Positions 46,929 through 55,764 of a stretch of DNA of 64,000 nt are shown here, piece after piece. Source of the DNA: Amycolatopsis sp. NBC_01488. Lineage in GTDB: Bacteria; Actinomycetota; Actinomycetes; Mycobacteriales; Pseudonocardiaceae. A program made the position numbers and the translations under genes. The DNA lies in NCBI RefSeq assembly GCF_036227105.1, contig NZ_CP109434.1, positions 563,001 through 627,000 on the forward strand, given 5' to 3'. The notes below the pieces were generated by a model, which saw nothing but the letters and a program-made list of their open reading frames with translations, made no database searches and was not told where the DNA came from. Numbering within the stretch: the stretch's first letter is position 1; every line of letters starts with the position of its first letter.

Positions 46929-47866
46929 TTGCGCTCCTTCTTCGCGGCGTGCGCCACGGCGGCTTCCCGCACCCAGGCACCGTCTTCGTGCGCGCGGCGC
47001 CGGTGGGCGATGCGCGACGCGTTGCACGGGCCGTTGCCCTTCAACACGTTCTTGAACTCGTCCCAGTCGACCGCGCCGAAGTCGTAGTGCTCCCGCTCGG
47101 CATTCCACTTGAGCGAAGGGTCGGGGAACGTGACCCCCAGCGCGGCAGCCTGCGGCACCGACATGTCGACGAAGCGCTGCCGCAGCTCGTCGTTCGTGTG
47201 GCGCTTGACCTTCCACGCCATCGACTGCGCGGTGTTCGGCGAGTCGGCGTCCGGCGGGCCGAACATCATCAGCGACGGCCACCACCAGCGGTTCACGGCC
47301 TCCTGGACCATGTCCCGCTGCTGCTGGGTGCCCTTCATCATCGTCATCAGCAGCTCGTAGCCCTGCCGCTGGTGGAAGGACTCCTCCTTGCAGATCCGGA
47401 TCATCGCCCGCGCGTACGGCCCGTACGACGACCGGCACAGCGGCACCTGGTTGCAGATCGCGGCGCCGTCGACCAGCCAGCCGATCACGCCGACGTCGGC
47501 GAAGGTCAGCGTCGGGTAGTTGAAGATCGACGAGTACTTCTGCTTGCCCGTGATCAGCTTGTCGGTCAGGTCCGCGCGGTCGGCGCCCAGCGTCGCCGCC
47601 GCCGAGTACAGGTAGAGGCCGTGGCCGGCTTCGTCCTGGACCTTGGCCAGCAGGATCGCCTTGCGCCGCAGCGACGGTGCCCGCGTGATCCAGTTCCCCT
47701 CGGGCTGCATGCCGATGATCTCCGAGTGCGCGTGCTGCGCGATCTGCCGGATCATCGTCTTGCGGTAGCCCTCGGGCAGCCAGTCACGCGGCTCGATGCG
47801 CTGGTCGCGCTCGATGGTGTGCTCGAAGAGCGCTTCGAGTTCGGTCTCGGGCAAAGTGGCGGTCAC
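46925..47866 (-). CDS. paaA: Phenylacetyl-CoA epoxidase catalytic subunit PaaA
   Basis: 313 residues from GTG 47866. Di-iron ligand segments are present: [40 protein letters not shown] (E-x-x-H) and [17 protein letters not shown] (E-x-x-H). It inserts one oxygen atom into phenylacetyl-CoA to give the 1,2-epoxide. Overlaps paaZ and paaB. Confidence 0.96.
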   Translation of the reverse strand: MTATLPETELEALFEHTIERDQRIEPRDWLPEGYRKTMIRQIAQHAHSEIIGMQPEGNWITRAPSLRRKAILLAKVQDEAGHGLYLYSAAATLGADRADLTDKLITGKQKYSSIFNYPTLTFADVGVIGWLVDGAAICNQVPLCRSSYGPYARAMIRICKEESFHQRQGYELLMTMMKGTQQQRDMVQEAVNRWWWPSLMMFGPPDADSPNTAQSMAWKVKRHTNDELRQRFVDMSVPQAAALGVTFPDPSLKWNAEREHYDFGAVDWDEFKNVLKGNGPCNASRIAHRRRAHEDGAWVREAAVAHAAKKERK

Positions 47867-49893
47867 GGCTGCTCCTTCGACACGAGAGTCAGGACGTCGT
47901 ACTTGGCCACGGACTCGCCGTCGGCGTTGGTGACGTCGGCGTCCCAGCGGACCTCGCCGTACTCCTGGTCGATCCGCGGGGTGATCTGCTTGGCGGTGAG
48001 CGTCACGGTCAGCGAGTCGCCGACCTTGACCGGGGTGAGGAACCGCAGGTTCTCCAGGCCGTAGTTGGCCAGCACCGGGCCCGGCTCGGGCGAGACGAAC
48101 AACCCTGCCGCAAACGAGACGACCAGGTAGCCGTGCGCGACGATCCCGCCGAACAGCGGGTTCGCGGCCGCGGCCTCGGGATCGGTGTGGGCGTAGAACG
48201 TGTCGCCGGTGAACTCGGCGAAGTGGTCGACGTCCTCCTGGCTGACCGTCCGCGGCCCGGCGACGACGGAGTCGCCGATGCGCAGCTCAGCCAGGGATTT
48301 CCGGAACGGGTGGACGTCGCCTTCGGTGCGCGGCGCGCCGGTGACCCAGCGGCCGGTGACCGCCGACAGGACGGCCGGGGAACCCTGGACCGCCGTGCGC
48401 TGCATGTGGTGCAGCACGCCGCGGATGCCGCCCATCTCCTCGCCGCCACCGGCGCGCCCCGGGCCGCCGTGGACCAGCTGCGGCATCGGCGAGCCGTGGC
48501 CGGTCGACTCCTTCGCGTCGTCGGCGTCCAGCACCAGCAGCCGGCCGTGGTAGGGCGCCGCGCCGAGGACGACCTCGCGCACGAACTCCTTGTCGGCGCT
48601 GACGATCGACCCGGCGAGGCTGCCGCCACCGCGAGCGGCGAAGTCGACGACCTGCTCGGTGGACGTATAGGGCATGAGCGTCGAGACCGGGCCGAACGCC
48701 TCGACCTCGTGCGGCTCCGAACGTTCCGGGTCCGCCTTGAGCAGGACTGGCGAGATGAACGCACCCCGCTCGGCGTCCGCGTCGACCACGTCGACCTGCT
48801 CGGGGTCGCCGAACACGACGCTCCCGGCGTCCAGCAGCGCCTTGAGCGACCGCCGGACCTCCTCGCGCTGCTCCAGGCTGGCCAGCGCACCCATGCGGAC
48901 GCCTTCCGCCGTCGGGTTCCCGACCGTCACCTTCGCGAGCCGCTCGGACGCGGCGGAAGCGACGTCGTCCAGCAGCGCGGCCGGGACGAACGCGCGGCGG
49001 ATCGCGGTGCACTTCTGGCCCGCCTTGACCGTCATCTCGGTGGTCAGCTGCTTGACGAACAGGTCGAACTCGGTGGTGCCCTTGACCGCGTCCGGGCCCA
49101 GGATCGAGCAGTTCAGCGAGTCGGCCTCGGCGGTGAACCGGACGGCGTTGCGGATGATCGCCGGGTGCGCCCGCAGCTTCTGGGCGGTCGACGCCGAGCC
49201 GGTGAACGACACCAGGTCCTGCGCGGTCACGTGGTCGAGCAGGTCGCCGACGCTGCCGGCGACGAACTGCAGCGAGCCCTCCGGCAGGATCCCGGACTCG
49301 ACGATCAGCTCGATCAGGCGCGCGGTCAGGTAGGCCGTCTGGCTCGCGGGCTTGACCAGGCTCGGGACGCCGGCGAGGAACGCGGGGGCGAACTTCTCCA
49401 GCGGACCCCACACCGGGAAGTTGAACGCGTTGATCTGGACGGCGACGCCCCGCAGCGGCGTCGCGATGTGCTGGGCGACGAACGTGCCCCCGCGCGAAAG
49501 CGGCTCGACGGCGCCCTCGACGTAGACGGTGTCGTTCGGCAGCTCGCGTTTGCCCTTCGAGCCGTAGCTGAACAGGACGCCGATGCCGCCGTCAATGTCG
49601 AACTTCGAGTCACCCAGCGTGGCGCCGGTGCGCGCGGAGAGTGCGTACAGCTCTTCGCGGTGCTCGCGCAGGTGCGAGGCCAGCGCCTTCAGCAGGGCCG
49701 CGCGCTGGTGGAACGTCAGCTCGCGCAGCGCCGGGCCGCCGACGCGGCGGCCGTACTCCAGCGCGCCCGCGAAGTCGACGCCCGCCGACGAGATCCGGGC
49801 GACCTCCTCGCCCGTGGCCGCGTCGTGCAGCGGGACGCCCTCGCCGGTCGCCGTGTGCCACTCACCCGAGACGTAGCTGCGCAGCAATGCCAT
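47863..49893 (-). CDS. paaZ: Bifunctional oxepin-CoA hydrolase / aldehyde dehydrogenase PaaZ
   Basis: 676 residues. Residues ~1-515 are an aldehyde dehydrogenase ([32 protein letters not shown], catalytic Glu in [11 protein letters not shown], catalytic Cys in [13 protein letters not shown]). Residues ~530-676 are a MaoC hot-dog hydratase with [20 protein letters not shown]. It opens the oxepin-CoA ring and oxidises the aldehyde. First gene of the minus-strand operon, divergent from paaI. Confidence 0.96.
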   Translation of the reverse strand: MALLRSYVSGEWHTATGEGVPLHDAATGEEVARISSAGVDFAGALEYGRRVGGPALRELTFHQRAALLKALASHLREHREELYALSARTGATLGDSKFDIDGGIGVLFSYGSKGKRELPNDTVYVEGAVEPLSRGGTFVAQHIATPLRGVAVQINAFNFPVWGPLEKFAPAFLAGVPSLVKPASQTAYLTARLIELIVESGILPEGSLQFVAGSVGDLLDHVTAQDLVSFTGSASTAQKLRAHPAIIRNAVRFTAEADSLNCSILGPDAVKGTTEFDLFVKQLTTEMTVKAGQKCTAIRRAFVPAALLDDVASAASERLAKVTVGNPTAEGVRMGALASLEQREEVRRSLKALLDAGSVVFGDPEQVDVVDADAERGAFISPVLLKADPERSEPHEVEAFGPVSTLMPYTSTEQVVDFAARGGGSLAGSIVSADKEFVREVVLGAAPYHGRLLVLDADDAKESTGHGSPMPQLVHGGPGRAGGGEEMGGIRGVLHHMQRTAVQGSPAVLSAVTGRWVTGAPRTEGDVHPFRKSLAELRIGDSVVAGPRTVSQEDVDHFAEFTGDTFYAHTDPEAAAANPLFGGIVAHGYLVVSFAAGLFVSPEPGPVLANYGLENLRFLTPVKVGDSLTVTLTAKQITPRIDQEYGEVRWDADVTNADGESVAKYDVLTLVSKEQP

Positions 49894-49913
49894 CAGTGTC
49901 CGACCTCCACCGA

Positions 49914-49938
49914 ATTACCTACCGGACGTTCAGTAATC
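49914..49938. promoter_or_regulatory. Candidate PaaR operator 1 (paaZ side)
   Basis: ATTACCTACCGGACGTTCAG, continuing TAATC. Aligned to the PaaR box I recall from Corynebacterium (ACTNACCGNNCGNNCGGTNAGT) it matches 12 of 16 fixed bases. It lies 21 bp upstream of the paaZ start. Confidence 0.5.
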
Positions 49939-49980
49939 GCCATGGTAGCCGCCTGCCCCGGAGATCGGAAGGGGCGGTGC

Positions 49981-50009
49981 TTGACACGACCCCGAGCACT
50001 GCCTTTACT
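49981..50009 (+). promoter_or_regulatory. Promoter of paaI-paaK-paaR
   Basis: TTGACA (49981-49986), 17-bp spacer, TTTACT (50004-50009). Transcription would begin near 50016, just in front of operator 2. Confidence 0.6.
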
Positions 50010-50023
50010 GAGCGACACCGCGA

Positions 50024-50045
50024 GGTGACCGTCCATTCGGTCAGT
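50024..50045. promoter_or_regulatory. Candidate PaaR operator 2 (paaI side)
   Basis: GGTGACCGTCCATTCGGTCA, continuing GT; 13 of 16 fixed bases of the recalled PaaR box. It lies just downstream of the predicted start of transcription and 15 bp before the paaI start, a position that would block elongation or initiation. Confidence 0.55.
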
Positions 50046-50060
50046 CTGGAGAGGCAGCGC

Positions 50061-50477
50061 ATGACCAACGCCGCGCACACCATGTTCGCCGCCGACGAGG
50101 CTTCGCGCGCGCTGGGCATCGCGCTGGTCGAAGCGGGTGACGGCCGCGCCGTGGCGACCATGACGATCACCCCCGCGATGGTCAACGGCCACGACATCGC
50201 GCACGGCGGGTACGTCTTCCTGCTGGCCGACACCGCCTTCGCCTGCGCCTGCAACACCCACGGGCCGGTGACGGTCGCCGCGGGCGCCGAAATCTCCTTC
50301 GTCGCGGCCGGCCGGCTCGGGGACCACCTCGTCGCCACCGCCACCGAGCGCACCCGCTACGGCCGCAACGGCATCTACGACGTCACCGTGCACCGGGAAA
50401 CCCCCGGCGGCCCCGAGGTCGTCGCCGAATTCCGCGGCCGCAGCCGCGTCCTCTCCGCGAAACGAGACGAAGCATGA
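50061..50477 (+). CDS. paaI: Hydroxyphenylacetyl-CoA thioesterase PaaI
   Basis: 138 residues, a hot-dog fold. MVNGHDIAHGGYVFLLADTA holds the active-site Asn/Gly/Asp pattern of PaaI. GAEISFVAAGRLGDHLVATA follows. It releases CoA from stalled intermediates of the phenylacetate pathway. Its stop overlaps the paaK start (ATGA). Confidence 0.92.
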   Translation: MTNAAHTMFAADEASRALGIALVEAGDGRAVATMTITPAMVNGHDIAHGGYVFLLADTAFACACNTHGPVTVAAGAEISFVAAGRLGDHLVATATERTRYGRNGIYDVTVHRETPGGPEVVAEFRGRSRVLSAKRDEA

Positions 50478-51751
50478 TCGAGGCGAACCTCTCCGCCGAC
50501 GAGCTGGCCGCGCTGCAGCTCGAGCGTCTGCAATGGACACTCAGACACGCCTACGCGAACGTGCCCGCGTACACGAAGAAGTTCGACGCGGCCGGCATCC
50601 ACCCGGACGACTGCAAGGAGCTCGCCGACCTGGCGAAGTTCCCCTTCACGACCAAGCAGGACCTGCGCGAGAACTACCCCTTCGGGATGTTTGCCGTACC
50701 GCAGGACCAGGTCCGGCGCATCCACGCCTCCAGCGGCACGACCGGCAAGGCCACCGTCGTCGGGTACACCGAGCAGGACCTCGACACCTGGGCGACGGTG
50801 ATGGCCCGGTCGATCCACGCCGCCGGCGGCCGGCCGGGCCACAAGGTGCACGTCGCCTACGGCTACGGCCTGTTCACCGGCGGTCTCGGCGCGCACTACG
50901 GCGCCGAGAAGCTGGGCTGCACGGTGATTCCCGCGTCGGGCGGGATGACGGCGCGCCAGGTGCAGCTGATCACCGACTTCGAGCCCGAGGTCATCATGGT
51001 CACGCCGTCGTACATGCTGACGCTGCTCGACGAGTTCGAGCGGCAAGGCGTGGATCCGCGCGGGAGTTCGCTGAAGGTGGGCATCTTCGGCGCCGAGCCG
51101 TGGACCGAGCAGATGCGCGCCGAGATCGAAGAGCGGTTCGCGATCGACGCCGTCGACATCTACGGGCTGTCGGAGGTGATGGGTCCGGGCGTCGCGCAGG
51201 AGTGCGTCGAGACGAAGGACGGCCTGCACATCTGGGAAGACCACTTCTACCCCGAGGTGATCGACCCCTTCGACGAGCACGTGCTGGGCGGCGGCGAGAC
51301 CGGCGAGCTGGTGTTCACGTCGCTGACCAAGCAGGCGCTGCCGATCATCCGCTACCGCACCCGCGACCTCACGGCGCTGTCGCCGGGGACCGCGCGCCCG
51401 GCGTTCCGGCGAATGGCCAAGGTCACCGGCCGCACCGACGACCTGATCATCCTGCGCGGGGTCAACGTCTTCCCGACGCAGATCGAGGAGATCGTGCTGC
51501 GGACGGACGGCCTGAGCCCGCACTTCCAGCTCGTCCGGTCCACGCGCGGGCGGCTCGACCACCTGACCGTGCTGGTCGAGGCGCGGCACGACGCTTCGGG
51601 TGCGGTGCGGGACGCGGCCGCGTCGTCGCTGGTCGCCGGGGTCAAGGACGGCGTCGGCGTGACCGTGTCGGTGGACGTCGTCGACCCGGACACGCTCGAG
51701 CGGTCCATGGGCAAGATGCGGCGGATCATCGACCAGCGGGACAAGCCGTGA
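50474..51751 (+). CDS. paaK: Phenylacetate-CoA ligase PaaK
   Basis: 425 residues. AMP-forming motifs: HASSGTTGKATVVGYTEQD (P-loop), VDIYGLSEVMGPGVAQEC (adenylate-binding), YRTRDLTALSPG and GRTDDLIILRGVNVFPTQIE. It makes phenylacetyl-CoA from phenylacetate, ATP and CoA. GTGA overlap with the TetR gene. Confidence 0.95.
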   Translation: MIEANLSADELAALQLERLQWTLRHAYANVPAYTKKFDAAGIHPDDCKELADLAKFPFTTKQDLRENYPFGMFAVPQDQVRRIHASSGTTGKATVVGYTEQDLDTWATVMARSIHAAGGRPGHKVHVAYGYGLFTGGLGAHYGAEKLGCTVIPASGGMTARQVQLITDFEPEVIMVTPSYMLTLLDEFERQGVDPRGSSLKVGIFGAEPWTEQMRAEIEERFAIDAVDIYGLSEVMGPGVAQECVETKDGLHIWEDHFYPEVIDPFDEHVLGGGETGELVFTSLTKQALPIIRYRTRDLTALSPGTARPAFRRMAKVTGRTDDLIILRGVNVFPTQIEEIVLRTDGLSPHFQLVRSTRGRLDHLTVLVEARHDASGAVRDAAASSLVAGVKDGVGVTVSVDVVDPDTLERSMGKMRRIIDQRDKP

Positions 51752-52341
51752 CGACCCCGCGCCGCGGGCGTCCGGGCTACGACCTCGAATCGCTGCTGCA
51801 GGTGGCGGTCCGGCTGTTCAACGAGCGCGGCTACGACGGCACGAGCATGGAGGACCTCTCCCGCAAGCTCGGCATCACGAAGTCGGCGATCTACCACCAC
51901 GTGCCCAGCAAGGAGGAGCTGCTGCGGCTGGCGGTCGACCGGGCGCTGGACGGGCTGTTCGAAGTGGCGGCCTCGACGTCACAGCTCGACGGGCGCGCGA
52001 TCGACCGGCTGGAGCACCTGGTGCGCGGCAGTGTGCTGGTGCTCGCCGACCGGCTGCCGTTCGTGACGCTGCTGTTGCGCGTGCGCGGCAACACGAAGGT
52101 GGAGCGGGCGGCATTGACCCGCCGTCGCGAGTTCGACCTGCTGGTGACGGACCTGGTGAAGCAGGCGGAAGCGGAGGGCGACATCCGTCCGGACGTCGAT
52201 CCGGCGGTGACCGCGCGGCTGATCTTCGGCATGGTGAACTCGCTGATCGAGTGGTACAAGCCGCGGCGCGGCTCGTCGGCGACCGAAGTGGCGGACGCGG
52301 TGTGCAAGGTCGCTTTCGAAGGCCTGCGCACCGGGTCGTGA
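51748..52341 (+). CDS. paaR: TetR-family regulator of the paa locus (PaaR)
   Basis: 197 residues from GTG 51748. HTH: RLFNERGYDGTSMEDLSRKL and GITKSAIYHHVPSKEELLRL. TetR-type PaaR represses paa genes in actinobacteria and is released by phenylacetyl-CoA. Co-transcription with paaIK and two matching operators between the divergent operons support the name. The stop codon is formed inside the left arm of a dispersed hairpin. Confidence 0.8.
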   Translation: MTTPRRGRPGYDLESLLQVAVRLFNERGYDGTSMEDLSRKLGITKSAIYHHVPSKEELLRLAVDRALDGLFEVAASTSQLDGRAIDRLEHLVRGSVLVLADRLPFVTLLLRVRGNTKVERAALTRRREFDLLVTDLVKQAEAEGDIRPDVDPAVTARLIFGMVNSLIEWYKPRRGSSATEVADAVCKVAFEGLRTGS

Positions 52342-52382
52342 GTGGGAAACGGTGTTCTAACCCCGTTCCCCACTCACGACCG
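52334..52382. terminator. Bidirectional hairpin, family A copy 2
   Basis: Stem of GGTCGTGAGTGGGAAACGG (52334-52352) with CCGTTCCCCACTCACGACC at 52363-52381, one mismatch, loop TGTTCTAACC. The loop is the reverse complement of copy 1 (11902) at 9 of 10 bases. Two stem positions differ from copy 1 with pairing kept. Between convergent genes. Confidence 0.75.
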
Positions 52383-52383
52383 G

Positions 52384-52695
52384 TTACTCCTGCGCGGTCT
52401 GGGGCGGGCGCCCCGCTTGCCAAAGCAGGGCTTCGCGCAGCTGCTCGATCAGGCGCTCGTCGTCCGCTTCGGACGGGTCGACGCCCAGCGGGATCCAGCG
52501 CTCGGAGACTTTCGACCCCTCGTCGTAGCCCGTGATCACGATTCCGGAGTACGACAGGGATTCTTCGTCCGCGCAATCGCCGTCGGGCGACGGCTCGTCC
52601 GCTTCGAAGCCCTCGTCGAAGCTGACGTGACGATGCTGCAGGCGGACGCTCACCCAGCGTCCGGCCTGGCGGATCGGCGCGCCTTCTTCGGTCAT
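52384..52695 (-). CDS. Hypothetical protein, acidic
   Basis: 103 residues. Composition is acidic with ADEPSPDGDCADEESL and DPSEADDERLIEQLREALLW. A strand-rich first half (RQAGRWVSVRLQHRHVSF, SYSGIVITGYDEGS) suggests a small single domain. No signal, no helix bundle, no known family. Convergent with paaR across a hairpin. Confidence 0.55.
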   Translation of the reverse strand: MTEEGAPIRQAGRWVSVRLQHRHVSFDEGFEADEPSPDGDCADEESLSYSGIVITGYDEGSKVSERWIPLGVDPSEADDERLIEQLREALLWQAGRPPQTAQE

Positions 52696-52802
52696 CTGGC
52701 ACCTACCCCGGTCGCTGGCCTCTGCCGTCTCGTCGCATCCGGACGCCGGGAAGTTACCGGCGGGTTGTTCCGGTTGCGTAACGACAAGGCCAGGCGCGAA
52801 AC

Positions 52803-52824
52803 GACTCTCTTGACGAAGAGTCAA
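52803..52824. promoter_or_regulatory. Inverted repeats upstream of TetR gene
   Basis: Two nested symmetries: GACTCT (52803-52808) with AGAGTC (52817-52822), and TTGAC-N5-GTCAA (52810-52824). They lie 43 bp before the TetR start with a TTGACA at 52832-52837. Probably the autoregulatory site. Confidence 0.45.
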
Positions 52825-52866
52825 TTACTTGTTGACAGCGTGCCGATCCCCCGCGAGGCTGAGTGG

Positions 52867-53538
52867 ATGACCAGTGGGACCCGGCCGCGGCGACGCCGGC
52901 TCGAGCCGGCCGAACGGCGGGCGGAGATCCTCGCCGCCGCGCGGCACCTGTTCGGCGCGGGCAGCTACGCGTCGGTGTCCACTTCGGACATCGCCGAGGC
53001 GGCCGGGGTGGCGCGCCCCCTCATCAACCACTACTTCGGCGGCAAGCGCGAGCTGTACCTGGAAGTGGTGCGGCAGCTGATGATCGTGCCGGCGCCGGTC
53101 ACCGAAGCGCTGCCGGACACCACGATGGAGGAGCGGCTGACGATCGGCGTCGACCGGTGGATCGACGTCGTGGACCGCAACCGCGACGCCTGGCTGACCG
53201 TGATCGGCCCGGAGTCCGCGGGCCGCGACCCCGAGATCGAGCGGATCATGCTGGAGGCCGACGAGGTCGCCGCCGACCGCGTGCTGGAAGCCGCGCTGAT
53301 GTCCGACGTCACCGAAGGCCGCGAAGAGCTGCGCGCAATGATCCGGTCGTTCGGCGGGCTGCTGCGGGCCGCGTCGCGCGAGTGGCTGATCCGCGGCACG
53401 CTCGACCGCGCGGCGCTGCGCACCTTTCTCACCGATTCGATCCTCAACCTGCTGAAGGTGACCTACCCGGCGGTGCTAGCCGAGCGGCCCGGTAGCGGCG
53501 CGCGAACGCCGCCGGCGTCATCCCGGTCCAGCGCTTGA
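52867..53538 (+). CDS. TetR-family transcriptional regulator
   Basis: 223 residues from ATG 52867. HTH: EILAAARHLFGAGSYASVST and IAEAAGVARPLINHYFGGKR. The ligand domain begins RQLMIVPAPVTEALPDTTME. The 3' end overlaps the convergent AraC gene by 95 bp. Target unknown; likely itself through the inverted repeats upstream. Confidence 0.88.
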   Translation: MTSGTRPRRRRLEPAERRAEILAAARHLFGAGSYASVSTSDIAEAAGVARPLINHYFGGKRELYLEVVRQLMIVPAPVTEALPDTTMEERLTIGVDRWIDVVDRNRDAWLTVIGPESAGRDPEIERIMLEADEVAADRVLEAALMSDVTEGREELRAMIRSFGGLLRAASREWLIRGTLDRAALRTFLTDSILNLLKVTYPAVLAERPGSGARTPPASSRSSA

Positions 53539-54514
53539 ACGCGTAGATGAAGCTCGACGCCTCCGCGTACCCGAGCCGGTACGCGACGTCCTCGACCGAC
53601 AGGACGCCGGTGTCGAGCAGCTCCTCGGCCAGCGTCTGGCGGACTTCGTCGACCAGCGCGCGGTAGCTCGTCCCCGCTTCGGTCAGGCGACGGCGCAAGG
53701 TCCGCGTGCTGAGCGTCAGCCGGCGCGCGATCTCGTCCATCCCGGCGTCGACGCCGCCGAGCCGCACCAGGCGTTCGCGGACCTGCTGCGAAATACCCGA
53801 ACGACGGCGTTTGCGCGCGACGATCGCTTCGCACTGCGCGGCGCACAGGGCGACGGTCTGGTCGTTCGCCTGCGGTAGCGGCAGCGACAGCAACGCCGGG
53901 TCGAGCGTGGCGCGGCAGGCGTCGGCGCCGAACCGCGGTACCAGGCCGAAGGTCTGCTCGTAACCGTCCACTGTGGACGTCTCGTGCCGGAAGGTCAGGT
54001 CCTCCAGCGTGATCTCCGGCAGCAGGTCGCGCATGACCGAGAAGATCGCGGCCAGGTCGCGCAGCACGAGGAAGCGCGCGACGTCGGCGGGCACGCGGCT
54101 GTCGTCCAGCTCCAGCGTCAGGCCCCCGCCGTCCAGCTCGACGTGCGGGATGCAGAAGGCGAAGCTGAGGTCGAAGTAGCGCAGGGCGAACAGCATCGCG
54201 TCGCGCAACGTCGGGCTGCTGATGCAGGCGAACCCGAAGATGCCGAAAGTCGTGACGCGGTACCGGCGCCCGATCGCCAGCGCCGTCGCGTCCGAGCCGT
54301 CCAGTTCGGTCAGGGCGCGCACGACGGCCAGCTCCTGGCGCGCGTCGACCTGCACCGAGGGGTCGGCGAGCAGGTCCGGCGAGAGCGTCGTCGCCTCCAG
54401 GAGCTGCCCGGCGGGCAGGCCGCGGTCGGCGGCGAACCGGGTCATCAGCTCGATGCTGGCGGTGCCGCGCGGGAAGTCCCAGTCCCCGACGGCGGGCGCG
54501 GCGAGCTCGGCCAT
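53444..54514 (-). CDS. AraC-family regulator with arabinose-binding-like N-terminal domain (VirS-like)
   Basis: 356 residues. Residues ~20-210 resemble the Arabinose_bd domain of VirS/OruR-type AraC proteins (SIELMTRFAADRGLPAGQLL, TFGIFGFACISSPTLRDAM). Residues ~255-345 are the double HTH (MDEIARRLTLSTRTLRRRL, SVEDVAYRLGYAEASSFIYA, FKRWTGMTPAAFARRYR). In mycobacteria VirS controls the mymA operon, whose first gene is a monooxygenase; one lies 1.25 kb away here. Confidence 0.88.
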   Translation of the reverse strand: MAELAAPAVGDWDFPRGTASIELMTRFAADRGLPAGQLLEATTLSPDLLADPSVQVDARQELAVVRALTELDGSDATALAIGRRYRVTTFGIFGFACISSPTLRDAMLFALRYFDLSFAFCIPHVELDGGGLTLELDDSRVPADVARFLVLRDLAAIFSVMRDLLPEITLEDLTFRHETSTVDGYEQTFGLVPRFGADACRATLDPALLSLPLPQANDQTVALCAAQCEAIVARKRRRSGISQQVRERLVRLGGVDAGMDEIARRLTLSTRTLRRRLTEAGTSYRALVDEVRQTLAEELLDTGVLSVEDVAYRLGYAEASSFIYAFKRWTGMTPAAFARRYRAARLAPPGRSPSAG

Positions 54515-54593
54515 GGCCGGAAGTATGGATGACGGCCGTGCGCGCGTCGAATCGAGGACCGGAACTGTCCGGGGTGATCGTTAGGGTGACGGC

Positions 54594-55688
54594 GTGGAGA
54601 CCTTGAGCAGGCGGGCCATGAACCGCGCGACGCTGGAGCGCCAGCTGCTGCTGCGCCGCGCGAAGATGTCCGCCCACGACGCCGTGGCGCACCTGGCCGG
54701 GCTCCAGGCGCAGGCACCGTTCCCGCCGTACTACGCGTTGTGGTCGCGCCTGCACGGGTTCCAGCCTTCAGAGCTGGCGTCCCTGTTGGAGGAACGCCAG
54801 GTGGTCCGGATCGCGCTGATGCGCGGCACAGTCCACCTCGTGACCGCGGCGGACGCGCTGGCGTGGCGGCCGGTCCTGCAGGTGCTCTACGACCGCGACC
54901 TGAAGACGAACACCCAGCACGCCCGCGAGCTGGCCGGCCTGGACCACTCCGAAGTAGCCTCGGCGGCGCGCGAGCTGCTGACCGCTTCGGCGCTGACCAG
55001 CACGGCGCTCGGTGCCGAGCTGGCGAAACGCTGGAACGTCCCCGCGGCGTCCCTCACCCACCTGGCTCGCGGCCGGTTGCCGCTGGTGCAGACACCACCG
55101 CGGGCGATCTGGGGCAAGGCCGGTCAGACGACGTACGCGTGTCTCGACGAGTGGGTGGGTGCGCCGCTTCCCCCGCCTTCGCCCGCTTCGCTCATCGAGC
55201 GCTACCTGCGCGCGTTCGGCCCGGCGTCGGTGGCGGACGTGCAGGCGTGGGCGGGCATCACGCGGCTGGGCGAAGTGGCTTCGTCGATGGACCTCCGGCG
55301 CTACCGCGACCCGGACGGCCGAGAGCTGCTGGACCTGCCGGAGCTGACGGTGCCGGACGAGGACGTCCCGGCGCCGCCGCGGCTGCTCGGGCCGTTCGAC
55401 CAGACGATCCTCTCGTTCGCGGACCGGACGCGGGTGATCTCGGACGCCTACCGCAAGCGCGTCATCACCCAGAACGGCCTGGTCAAGGGCACCCTGCTGG
55501 TCGACGGGCAGGTGCGCGGCTTCTGGGAGATCACGAAGGCGAAGAAGGCGGCGGCCATCGAGCTGTCGCCGTTCGAGAAGCTGCCGAAGCGCGACCTGGC
55601 GGCGTTGGAGAGCGCGGCCGGACGGCTGGTGACGTGGGCGGAGCCGGCGGCCGAGACCCAGGAGGTGCGTGTCCACCCGGCGGCGTGA
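54594..55688 (+). CDS. Winged-helix DNA-binding domain protein (HTH_42/AlkZ-like)
   Basis: 364 residues from GTG 54594. HLAGLQAQAPFPPYYALWSR and IALMRGTVHLVTAADALAWR are typical of this large actinobacterial family. VGEAAGI-type segments (ADVQAWAGITRLGEVASSMD) and LLGPFDQTILSFADRTRVIS follow. Relatives include AlkZ/YcaQ glycosylases that unhook crosslinks, with a QxQ or QxD active motif; here LQAQAPFPP supplies Gln-x-Gln. DNA repair is a hypothesis. Confidence 0.8.
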   Translation: METLSRRAMNRATLERQLLLRRAKMSAHDAVAHLAGLQAQAPFPPYYALWSRLHGFQPSELASLLEERQVVRIALMRGTVHLVTAADALAWRPVLQVLYDRDLKTNTQHARELAGLDHSEVASAARELLTASALTSTALGAELAKRWNVPAASLTHLARGRLPLVQTPPRAIWGKAGQTTYACLDEWVGAPLPPPSPASLIERYLRAFGPASVADVQAWAGITRLGEVASSMDLRRYRDPDGRELLDLPELTVPDEDVPAPPRLLGPFDQTILSFADRTRVISDAYRKRVITQNGLVKGTLLVDGQVRGFWEITKAKKAAAIELSPFEKLPKRDLAALESAAGRLVTWAEPAAETQEVRVHPAA

Positions 55689-55764
55689 CGACTGGCCGGA
55701 ATTCTCGATCGAGTGACCGTTCGTGGCCTGTTGTCACAGGCGTCGGCTGCGTAGCTTTTTCGGC

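Noticed and set aside
53444..53538. 95-bp overlap of the TetR and AraC genes as evidence of a wrong call
   Set aside because: Both protein ends are plausible and convergent 3' overlaps of this size occur; neither gene has a better stop.
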